DNA of 64,000 bases. Source: Mermis nigrescens (Eukaryota; Nematoda; Enoplea; Mermithida; Mermithidae). The position numbers and the translations under genes were made by a program. Location of the stretch: contig JAVLUZ010000172.1 in assembly GCA_036768485.1 (NCBI GenBank), positions 512,001 to 576,000 on the forward strand, read 5' to 3'. Below the pieces are notes generated by a model. That model was not told where the DNA came from. It did no database searches and saw nothing but the letters and a program-made list of their open reading frames with translations. This document shows positions 32,168 to 43,900 of this stretch, piece after piece; positions within the stretch are counted from its first letter, which is position 1; every line of letters begins with the position of its first letter.

Positions 32168-34400
32168 GTTGTTAGTTTCGTTAAATGTGTAAATACCATA
32201 AATTGTCTAGTTTCGTTCGTCAAATAATGCAAAGATGGGCAGGATGACCGGAGGGGGTGGCGTGAAACAGTAAAGTAAACATGGTCTGGAACGCGTTTTT
32301 TCACGACTTAGAATCCATTACAAGTTTTTCCAGCGTCTTTTGGATGCCACTTTTTATGAAATGAGGCGATTGAATTCAATTTCAAGCTATATTTTATGGA
32401 AGAAAAGATCTATTTTTTGACCGTGTTTTAAATAGATAAATCAGAATCAGACTAGAAGATTGCTTACATAATACTTCACATAAATAATAAAGTACCTAAT
32501 ATTTTTGTGGTAAAAGTGGCTACAGTGCTTGAGAATTCGGATGAACAATTAAGATTCTTTAAAATAAACTCCAAAAACTTAGTAAAATCTTGCCTTATCC
32601 TAAAATCGCCTGATAGTACCCGATTTTCCGAAATTTCGGGCATCTGTAAAACCCGCTCTCATTTCTCCCTATGTCCATTTTTGGAATATTGGATAGATTG
32701 ATGCATAGTTTTTGACTCACTCACTCGTATGTACGTATGTGTCCACCTAGTGGGGTGGCTAAAAGTCAATTGTTGAATAATTTGAATTTGAGCTTCAGCA
32801 TAACATTTATTCGACTTTATGAATTTGATGTAGCCCTTGTGCATTTTATTCGCTTTTACATTGCATTTATTTTATGAATCTTGCTCAGGAAAATCAACAT
32901 CATCGCATCGATCTCGCTCATCTGTTAAATAAACTTTTTGTTGGTGTTTTTGAATAAATTTTCTGTACTTGCTCATTTTCATCTGCAGTCAGACATATGT
33001 ATTGCGAGCGACCTACGTGTGTATATCTATAATATTTAGTTCACCTTGAGTCGTTATATTTTTAGGGCTAATTACAATGAATGAGCATTAAGTAGCAAAT
33101 GTAGTGTTCGCAATGCCATTTACATAAGAATTTCTGCTCTTTTAATTATCTGTACGGGGCATATGAAAACGAGGGCTGCATTGTTTTGTGATTCTTAACT
33201 CCTTATGTATGAAAGTAGTAGCTCTAGCGCTTGACTGATAATATACATGGGCAACGACTAAATTGTGGGGCGTCTGAGTGGTGTAAAACTGGCAAAAATC
33301 CCAATAAACATGCCAAAAATTTGGTTTTTGGACTTATCGATTTTCAGGGAGTCTACCTGATTTTGGAGGAGGTTACAAACCTTAAAGTCGTTCTTATTGT
33401 AGTGTTTAACTTGTGAGTTATTATTGTCTGTTAAAAATTTGTTTCGAGAACTATTGAAAAAAGTGTTCCTAAATCAAGGAAGCATGAGCACATCGCGCGT
33501 GGGTATGTTTTGCATCAATTACTGGACTACCGAAATCCATGTCTAGATTCGACTAAGAAAGAAAAGATCAGAAAATTATAAAATCGAAATTAAAACTGCT
33601 TGCACTTGAAAATTGAGATGTTTTTACGCAGGCAAACAATTCTGTAGGACTGATTTTCAGTGCCCAGTGCAAGCTCATAATGCCTTAGATTATATGAGGA
33701 TTAATTTTGGACTGTTCAAAACGCGCGTTTGGGGCTAAATACCCGACATGAAGCACTAAAATTGTTATACAATTTTTGCTGAAAAATGGGTTAAAAGCAT
33801 TCAAATTACCATGCTTTTGCTCGGAAAACTCACACTGGTTGGAACGTCGTGTTAATGTCCAGTTGCTTATTAGCACCACCCAACAACAGTGAAAATCATG
33901 TTTTATGGTCAGTTTTTTAAACTTATAAATTAACAACATGATTATTTAAAATTGGTAATTTAAAATTGTGACATATGTATTTAACATGTATATGCCATGT
34001 CTAGGTTTCGTAGATGACAAGCATTGTAGAAAAAATAAGACATCTTGCGCGAAGCACCGAAAAGTTCTGGCTTGAATAGCTCAAAAATATGCTTAAACTT
34101 TACTTGGTGAGTTGACTTAATTTTTTCCTGTTGGATCCCTTACTAAAGATTATTTTTTTCATTTACGGGGGGCTTGAGGGTCCCCTCTTCCCCCTTGATA
34201 TTGGCCTGATCGTATACCTACATAGATTGTAACTTATGTGCCATTTATCAGGCATTTCCTAGGAATATTTCCTTATTATTTCATCGTGCAAAGAAACGTT
34301 TGAGAACATGAACGGTTGGGCACGAATTGTTGCGTGGTAGTCAAACTTCTGGATGCACTGAAATTCTTTGTTTGCTGAATATGAATCAGTCGTTGCCAAT
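32168..34400. other. Intergenic, nothing recognised
   Basis: About 2.2 kb between gene 1 and gamma-SNAP without exon-like frames or assignable repeats. The gamma-SNAP promoter presumably lies at its right end or in the elements that follow. Confidence 0.35.
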
Positions 34401-34858
34401 CAGGGGCGGAATTAGGGGGGCGGCCGCCCACCCACCCCCATTGGCCCAAAATAGTGCGCAAAATTAAGGATTTTTGAGCGATTTTTTCAGCGATTTTCGG
34501 GTTAAAACGGCTAATTTTTCCGCCCAAGTCAGGATTCCGCCCCCCCCTTAGAGGTACCGATCATACGTGGGCAGCAAGAAATTTCTGGGGAGTGCAAGAT
34601 TTTTTTGAAGGTCAAAAAATGGTCTTAAAAACGATGGTATGGTGATAAAAACACCATTTTTCGACGTTTCTCATCAAGCACTATCCATTGGCATCAAAAA
34701 ATTGCGAAAAAAGCGAAAAAAATTTCAAAAATTGAATTCTGGGGGGTATTTTGATTTCTGGGGGGTATTTTGGTTTCTGGGGGGTGCATACCCCCAAACC
34801 CCCACGCCCAGGTGTGGTACCGATCCCCTCCCTTAGGAAAATCCTTGATCCACCACTG
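34401..34858. mobile_element. hAT-type element interrupted by an hM1 MITE
   Basis: Starts CAGGGGCGGAATTAGG and ends CTTGATCCACCACTG. The flanks TTGCCAAT and TTGCCAAC agree at 7 of 8. The hM1 copy at 34562-34816 sits inside it, so the host element was about 195 bp before that insertion. Confidence 0.8.
34562..34816 (+). mobile_element. hM1 hAT-type MITE, nested
   Basis: CATACGTGGGCAGC to CCCAGGTGTG, with GTACCGAT exactly repeated at 34554-34561 and 34817-34824. Its right end lies 110 bases upstream of the gamma-SNAP start codon. Confidence 0.93.
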
Positions 34859-34925
34859 TTGCCAACTCATTAAATTGTCCTTATTCTTTAGACTAAATAT
34901 TTAATTTCTATACGTATGGTGCGTA

Positions 34926-34981
34926 ATGCTAGGAAATAGACTGAATGAAGCTGAGGAGTGCGTCAAAAAGGCTGAGAAACA
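34926..34981 (+). CDS. Gamma-SNAP exon 1 with start codon
   Basis: ATG at 34926; donor AAACA|GTAAGT. It encodes 18 residues plus two bases of the next codon. An in-frame TAA just upstream leaves this as the only start. Confidence 0.9.
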
Positions 34982-37900
34982 GTAAGTGTCATTGTAGTTC
35001 GGAAATAGTTTAGCTGTTTAATTGTTCTATTACAATTTACCTGAAATGCGATGTAGCCTAGCCATTTTCAACAGTTTTTAAATGTGTTTTGTACAATCGA
35101 ATGCAATCGTCGAAATATGCATAATGTATGTTTGTATTTATAAAAAAATGAAAAAAAACATTAATGGGGCTATAGCTAGACCTACACGTCATGAATGAAA
35201 AAATAGCCTTTGAGCCTAAATTTGTATAGAATTAAAAATACAGTGAAGACGGTCATAGTTGGCAGCTTCTGGTCGATTTCAAATACATTTGCCAGAAAAT
35301 TTGGATTTTTATCTGTTTTGACTTTGATTTTATCGCATCTGTCCCACAAAATTTTTCCTTTGTTATTTTGGAGGTTTAAAGCCCAACCACGTTCACTACA
35401 TGTCGGTTCTATACCGTCTGAACGACAACAGGAAATTTTTTTGAGGAAAAATTGACAAAATCAAGGTCGAAATAAATTATAACTTTCTCGCAATTTTAAC
35501 GCTTTTTAACATGTATACCGTTCTTAAAGACCATTTAAACTCTAAAAGGCTTTGGCTGACTTTTGTAGATCCAGCTGACTTCCCCTCCAGTACAGCCATG
35601 TTGTAAACTTATAATCATAAAGGAAAACAAAGTAAAACATTAATTTAGATGTAAATTAATTAAATTATTAATGTTTACCATCATGTTTTTGCAGTCAAAG
35701 TGCACCACCATAGCAAAAACTAGTCCATATTAAGCTCTACCTTCTTTACATGCTGTGACACCCATTACTTTCATTTAGTGCAGTTTTTTATGCTCTTCCT
35801 AAATATGCATGTTATTTTCAGTGAAAATCATTTTTGAAATTGGTACAACTAAAAATCTATTACAATGCATATGGCGCCTGGTGGATATTCACGCAAAAAC
35901 AAGAAAAAATTGATTTCTGTTGCGTTAAACACAACCAGGGGTTGCATTCATAGGTGGGCGGCACCAAAGTTCTGGGGGTGCAAGATTTTTTCAAAGGTCA
36001 AAAAATGGTTTTTAACGTGGTGGTATGGCGAAAAAACACCATTTTTCAACGTTTCTCATCGAGCACTATCCATTGGCATCAAAAAATTTTGGAAGAAACG
36101 AAAAAATTCTCAAAAATTGAAATCTGTGGGGGTATTTTGATTTCTGGGGGGGGTTTCTCGGGGGGTGCATACTCCACAACCCCCTTGCCCAGGTATGGTT
36201 GGATTTGAAAAGCTGGGAAGTAATAAAGCACTAAATTTTTTACTAGAACCTTATTTTCCCATTTTGAGTTTTTGTGATATCACTGTGAATAGGCCCAAAA
36301 ATGCTCATTTTTCACTACTTTATAACTTCTCATCAAGCTAAACCATTAAAAACTATGTAAATGAAGCCAAAACGAGGCTAGACAAAGTTGTGGACACATG
36401 GATAAGGAATAAGGAACGGGTTAAACATTACTAAGTAAGTCCTTGACTTAAGTCACATTATTGTTTCATCATGCCTAATACTTATTTAGGGGGCTAGAAG
36501 CGACTTATATTAGGAATAGAGCTAATTAGAAATACAAATTTTATGGTAATGTTTAATAAGGACAACTTCCCAGCATATAATTAAAACTAGACGGATATTG
36601 TTCTGATAAAGCTGATGTGGTACACTATAATAATTAAATGACCATTGCTAAGATTTCCAAGTTCTTCTGGAGTTAAGCGAAGTTATCAGTAATAAAGTCG
36701 AAATGAAGTGATAAGTACCCCTCTGTACAATTTCTATACTGAATTGAAAGGTAAGTAATCAATACGCCAACTCTTGCTACTTGTACGCTAACTAAGCGCG
36801 CTTGATTCTTCTACATTCTTGTTGTTTTAGCCACTGGATCAGCCGGATGTTTAAGGACATCGCTTTTATCATTTTAGAAAATCTAAGACAGTCTTTAAGA
36901 CTTGAATATTATTGTGAAATGGGATCGGACGTTCGATTATTTCGAGTTGTAACTTTCATACAACTTTGTCTTGCATGATTAACCGTACCCTAGTTATTTC
37001 ATGCTTCTAGTTTACGAACCTCGCTGACTAAATGGAAGCCGGATTACGATTCTGCAGCTGCTGAATATGATCGCGCTGGTCAGTCGATATTTTTAGATAT
37101 ATGAAAAAAGACACTAGCTTTAGTCATGGTCTCTAACATACATGCACACGGTAAAAAGCTCTGGGAGGGGGGGGGTAAACCGAGTTTTCTGGGGTTGGGT
37201 AAATGAGTGATTTTTCACCTATTTAATGTCAAATTTTCGTTTATAATTCGTCGTATTTTATTTTTCATGAGTATTGATGGTCGAATTTGCAAGAAAGCAA
37301 TAACAGTAAGGGCTATGTAATGACCTTTAACATTGAATATGTACAAAACAATAACAACAAAACAAAACAACAAAGATTTATTGCAAAACGTACAAGACAT
37401 GGTAAAAATAAAGACAGCGTACGATACAAAGATATGATAAAACGACATATGACTAAAACGTCAGCAGCGGGACACCCGGTCACGAAAGTGAAAACTTGGA
37501 AGAAAAGTGTCTGAATGAACGAATTGAACAGTCTATTGCTCTGGAAATAATTATATATACTTGAAATTATAAACTCAGCCGTCATTTGATGCTATTTCAT
37601 GGTTCAAGCAACCACTTTTGGTCCAAAATGGCCTGAGGGGGGGGTATGCTTCTCAAAAGTTGTAGGGGATACCCCTCATATCCCCCTCAGTGTGCATATG
37701 TGGTCTCTTGAAAATTTTTCATAGTGTTTTTTGCATGTATGCGGGCGGCGGTGCACAACCAGTCAAATCTACAGACTTAGTCAAAGATATTTTCCGTCAG
37801 AGCCCGATCTTACGCCGGTTAGTTCGTTTCATAAAACGCTCTCGTCATATAGAAAATGATTAATATCAAGATTAAACTGATCGGCCAAATAAAATTAGGA

Positions 37901-40900
37901 CGGGTTTCGTCAGGTTTGTTTGTTCGACTGGCTAATAATATTTGAATAAATTCAGTTTTTACGATATTTAATTTACTAATTAGCATTAAATCAATGCTAT
38001 TGTCAAAATGGAAAGCTCTCTAATGTTTGCGAATGAAGTCTAAAATTTTCAGAAACTACTAAAGCTAAGTTAATTTTACATCAGCTTTGAGAAAATGCTG
38101 CAAAGTGATTCAATGCAATTTAACATAATTTTGTTGCCACGCAAAATTATACTTATCATTAACAAAACCAGCTACTCTTCTTTACGGATAATATGTGTCG
38201 ACTAAGTTTTTCATAACAGCATATTCGTAGTGCTCTACGATGAATTCGACAAACAAGCATAAAAGTGCTATTACCGACATACAAAAATGCATGAAAAATG
38301 CATTAAAGAACAAACATTTTTCCCACTCACAAAACTATTTTTGGGGCATAAACAGCTATTAAGCATAGTTTCTTACACTTTTAAGAATAACTTTTTAAAA
38401 TTTTTGACGCAAATGCTTTAATGGGTGTGTATAATTCTCCAGTGCACAAATACTGGAAATTGAACAGGGAGCCATCAGTCATATTTCGCGTAAATTTTAC
38501 AAATTTTTCAGTCCATGCTTTTTAAATCTTAAATTGTTAAATTGCGAAATTGAAATAATTGCTGTCCTCCTCTGAATAGAGAGAAATAGAACTTTCAACT
38601 CATTCCATGTTTTCACTTACTAGATTTTTCCAAACATAAACGTTATGAAATTGAAAAGTCATACCGTGGGTGGATGACTTTCATTCTGCGATGTAAATTA
38701 GAGCGTAATTTTTGGTTTCCTCCGCATCTATAGCTTCCGCTTCCTCGATGTTTAAATGCTTGTTTATTTTGTTAGGTATGCTATCCGTTTTATTGAATCT
38801 TTCTTTTCATTCATATGTGTAGCGGTCTGCTACAAAAATGCAAAAAAGTTGGATGCTGCGTTGTCAACCTACTTGAAATCATCCGAATGCTACGAAAAAA
38901 TAGGCAATGCATTCCATGCGGCCAAGTAATTATGTAGTTAGTCCGTCACGAATACTCGGTATGCTTTGGTTTCGTACTATATATTTACGAGAGGAGGTAG
39001 AAAAGTTTTGCGAACTTATACATTTTCAACAACTTATAAGTTTTATTTGCAATTATTCTTCAACATAGGTTCTGTTTAAGCTAAAATACTTGAGGTATTG
39101 CATTCTACAATCATTCACTGCCTCCCCATAGCAGTTGTTTGACTCGTCACTCGACCTTGCCTACACTGAAGCTTTCAGCTGATTCTTATCCTGAAACCTT
39201 ATTCCACTGAATGTTTTTTCAAATCTGGAAATACTTAAAAGCATCTGAGGGCCAGAACAGTCAAATATGGTGGGTATTAAGATCAGTCCTGCGCAGGTTG
39301 TGAATGACACCCAACAACTCCAGCACATTGCACATGCACGCCGTCAAACAGAAGCATGACATCCTGGGTTATTTTCTCGCATCATTTTTCTCTAATAGTG
39401 ATATGCAAAATTTTGGCTAATTGACGTAATATTCAACAATGATCTCAGTTCCTTTCTGCAAAAAATCAGCATGCAATCATCTGTCTGCATAAAAAAGCAG
39501 TGTCAACACCACTAATCCATCTGACTTTTGAACCTTTGTCATGTGTGGACTTTTTGACCATCTGAGCAGGCATTGAGTTCACATTGTTTTCTTTCCAGAG
39601 TATGCCAAAATATCAAAGTCTTATCAATAGTCACAATTCCATTTTTAAAGTTTGCAGGATTACAATGTTACTGGTGCATGGGTTCGGATTTCACATGTGT
39701 TCTGACCTGCTCATGTTTCAGGAGTTCGGAGACCCATTCGGAACAAATTTTTGTTAGCCCCAGTTGATGATGTAAAATCAAAAATATTGCTGGCTGTCCA
39801 ATGCCCGGAGTCACTTCTAATTTTTTTAGCTTTATTCGGCGGTTTTCCTTCATCATTTTTTCACTGGGGCTATTGTTTCATTGTTCGCACCAGTTGATGG
39901 ATTAATAGATTAATGGATCATTAGTGATTAATAGATCATTAATGGATCATCTTCAGGACTCCCCAACCCTGCTTAAACCTAACAACCCAGCGAGTAATTG
40001 TGGCATACGATAGAGTATAGTGCCAATAGACGTTGTATAAATTGCTTCCAATATTTTTTCCAAATTTTGTTTAAAAAAATGATTGCCATTTTTCTTCAGA
40101 TTTGCAATTTTTATTTATTTTTAACATACAAAAGTTCAAAAATCTCTAGCATAGTCCCAATAATAGAGACTGCTTAAGCAATTTGCGCAGTAATTGCGCA
40201 CATGTAGTATTGCATAAACAAACACAAAGCAAATTGCTACCCAGTATTTAAAGCCTTAGTTCGCAAAACTTCCCTACCCCCGTCGTAGGTAGACTATGTG
40301 ATTTTCTGTGTGAAGTCGCTACTTTAAGCAGTTTTGTCAGGACTTAATTTTTGGCTTATTTTTATGATGAAAATGACTGACTGCAAAATTATCTAAAAAC
40401 TGCGTGTGTTTCCTGAATCTACCATTGGCCTTATCCGTTTTTTCTTAGTCTGCTCATCAGAACTTTGTTCTTTAATTTAAATCGGGCTTACAAATTATCT
40501 ATTATAGTCGTTCCCACATTTGCTTTAAATGAGGAACTTTATCATATTATTTTATTCTTAGCACATCATCTTCCAGTATTTCAGGTCTCCTTGAATCAGT
40601 TTCAAACCTTCGTCTCTACTTGATTTCTAGAGATTTTTTCGCTATGTTTTGGACATGATTCTCGCATTTGACATTGCAATTTTAAATGGTTCCTACCTAA
40701 CCACTGCTCACTTATTTAATGCAAATCAGTTTCCTGTTCATCCGTTAAATATACCCGCGCTCAGACATAAACAGCATGGAAGTGGGGGGGTGAAATTTTA
40801 AGCGCCTTTTTGGCGTTCAAAAATGGTGGTTACTTGTTAAAAACATCGTTTTCGGCGTTTATGACGATGCTCTTTCTTTCCGGAGCATAAAAACATTTGA

Positions 40901-43900
40901 AACTTTAAAAAATTGAAGAAATTCGAATAAATTGAAGCAAATATAGTCAAAAAATGAGTATATGGTGCGAAGCCCCGAAAATTTGACACTTTTGAGCAAA
41001 AAGATAACTAAAAACGCTTGCAAGTCGAGAGTTTTATAAAACGCTTAAAACCGCTACTTTTCTACGAATTTATTGGAATTTTCCGGAAATTCGCGGATTC
41101 TGGTTGAATGAAAAAATGCGGGGGGGTTTAAACTTCTCTCCGCATCCCTCCAGCTTCCCCCAGCTTTCGCACTTCTTTGCTTTTTTCGATATTCGTAGCC
41201 ATACATGTAACGACTCGAAATTTTGGGAGGGGGTTCACGTCAATTTTCAGGATGGTAGCGGGTGTAAATGACCTCCAATTTTTGGCTAGAAACAGCCAAA
41301 AATACTTAAAAAACGCCAAAAATCTCATGGTTTTTTCCAAAATAGGGGGGTCAAAAATTTTTTGACTTTAGGGTGGGTGGGACGACCAACTTTGGGTGTG
41401 GGATTCCCCATCCCCCTATGACTAGTCCATTAGCAGCAGTTTTTTTCGTTGAAGAGGTAACGAGCAAGCTGCTCTAATTGCTAAAGAAGTTGGTATGGTC
41501 GATAAAGCTAAAGAACTTATGGAACAAGCAGCTCGGATGTACGCGGAAAGCGGAAGCGCCGAAACGTCGGCCATGGCTCTTGAAAAAACTGGGAAATTCT
41601 TCGAAAATATTGACATGGAAAAAGCGGTCGAAATATACGAAAAGGCTTTGAATTTGGTACCCGATGCGGACAGATCACGGTTGTCGGGCGAGTTCCTTAG
41701 ACGAATCACATATATTTATTTGAAGCAAGAGAAGTAGGTTGTTTGATGATCTCTGTTATCACACTTAAGGTTATTATTGCAAAGGGGACGGTCGAAATTC
41801 TATAAGTCCGATATTTGGGAATGGTAGCAGGCACGCCAAAATCATTACATTTTGTGGCCTTTTTCAACAAATTCTATCTGATCGAGTAAATAGGTTTCGA
41901 CAAGTCAAACAAGTTTCGCTCAATTTTATAAAAAAACACCATTTTACTTCCGTATCTATGTCCATCATTTCAGGCATACATATAATGGTTCGAAATTTTG
42001 GGTGGGGGTGTTTCCGATTACTTTTAGAGGGGAGAGGGTAAATGACCCCCAATTGTTGGCTTTAAACGGCAAAAAACACCCGAAAGCGGCCAGAAATTAC
42101 ATGTTTTTCCAAAAAATCGGAGGGGGGGTCAAAAATTTTGTTGCTTCAGAGGGGGAATTGGGGAGGACCAACTTCGGGTGCGGCATCCCTCACCCCCTGT
42201 CACGTGTATGAAAGTAGCTGACGATTGATTCCTCAATATTGGACGAATGTTTGACTCTAAGAAATTCTAAAATTGTAGTCTTTTGGTTCAATTTAAGAGC
42301 TTCTTAATGATTAACAATACAGACATTTTATACGGGTGGAAATATTAAGAAGTTTAATGTACACACATAATAGAAAATATAAAATAACAAAATGTAGAAA
42401 TAGAAATAGAAATAGAAATTTGTGAGAACAAACGATTAAAAAATTATGATTTGGGTGTGCTAGCTTTCGAATGTTTTGATATCGTGTTTTAGTAGTCCTC
42501 TGTAGCAAAGAGAATTAATAATATATTCTTCGTGGGACCATTGTAAAATTTAAAAACTTTCCAGTAGAACAATGGCGGACCCCCTCGTCGTCCTCGGATA
42601 CGGCTCAGTATCGAAATTGCTTGAAGTTGACCACAAAATATGTATTAACGTTAATTGTACGCTATTCTAGCATTTATGCCAGTTTTTGAGGCCATTTTAA
42701 CTCTAAAAAGTTTTTTAGCTGACCCCCAGGCCGACCATGCCGTGCATCTATAGCTAGGTCAATGCGTATATTATGATATATTTTTAAAATAAATTGCGTT
42801 GCGTGCGTTGTAAGCTTTGCACGCACTATTTAATGGGAGTCCGATTTGCAGACAGGTATCTAACTGTAAGGAGACATGCACATCATTGGAATTCTAGGTA
42901 GGTTGGTGAAACCGTAAAAAATTTCAAAAGTGTCAGTTTCGGCTCAAAAACGGTGGATGGACACGCGTCAAAAATATGGTTTTTTCGGCGTTTCTTAAGA
43001 TACTTTTATCTTTCTGAAACGCAAAAACAAATTAAGCATTTTGAAAAATTTCTAAAAATCGGAGTAAATTGAATAAAATATACCTAATCAAAAATGAGTA
43101 TGCACGAAGCGTCGAAAATTTGACGTTCTTGAGCAAACAGCTAAAAACGCTTAGAGCAGTATCTTTGCTGCAAATTTTCTGGAAAATTGTAGTCTCTTTG
43201 GGATGAAAAAAATTCTGCGGGGGGATGAGAACCCGACCGAATTCAATGTTTGTAACCTTACCCAATAAAAATGTAAATATTTAAATCTTCTCGCAGTATC
43301 ATCATACATGATCTTGCGGGGGGTTTGGGTGGGTATTCACCCCCCCTCGCAAAAAACTTTCACCCCAGCCAGATTTGTCGATTTTTTAGGAATTTACAGA
43401 AGTTTCCGAAATTTTCCCTAAAATTGGCATAAAAAGTGTTTTTTAAACATTTTTAGCCATCTATTTGCTCAAAATTCTCAATTTGTCAAAACTTTGCTTC
43501 ATATAATTATGTTTTTCACCTGAATATTGATGAATTTTTTCGACTTTTTCGATTTTTTTGAAATATTTTCCTATGTTTTTATGCACCAGAAAGATAAAAC
43601 ATCGTCTAAAACGCAAAAAAGATGTTTTTGACGCGTTCCTATCATTTTTTGGCCCGAAAATGGTACTTTAAAATTTCACCCCCGGCAGAATTCCCCTGCT
43701 GTGCATGTCTGAGTATCACTGCTTGATTTATCTTGACCTCTTGCTTTATCATTGAGCATAATATGTAAGTAGACATACATAGCTTATTTTATTTCTTTGT
43801 CAGCTTGTCATATGGTCTTTCACCATATCTGAGCTTTAGAAATTAAAAGCGCTACTGAATAATGATCGTAATCGGTGAAGTTATTGATACTGAATTTTAA

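Noticed and set aside
37287..37514. Lysine-rich 75-codon frame
   Set aside because: It lies inside the hM6 element; the matching part of the copy at 45556 does not keep the frame.
39170..39900. Unknown conserved antisense gene in the gamma-SNAP intron
   Set aside because: The blocks are mariner transposase, with TA-bordered inverted repeats on both sides.
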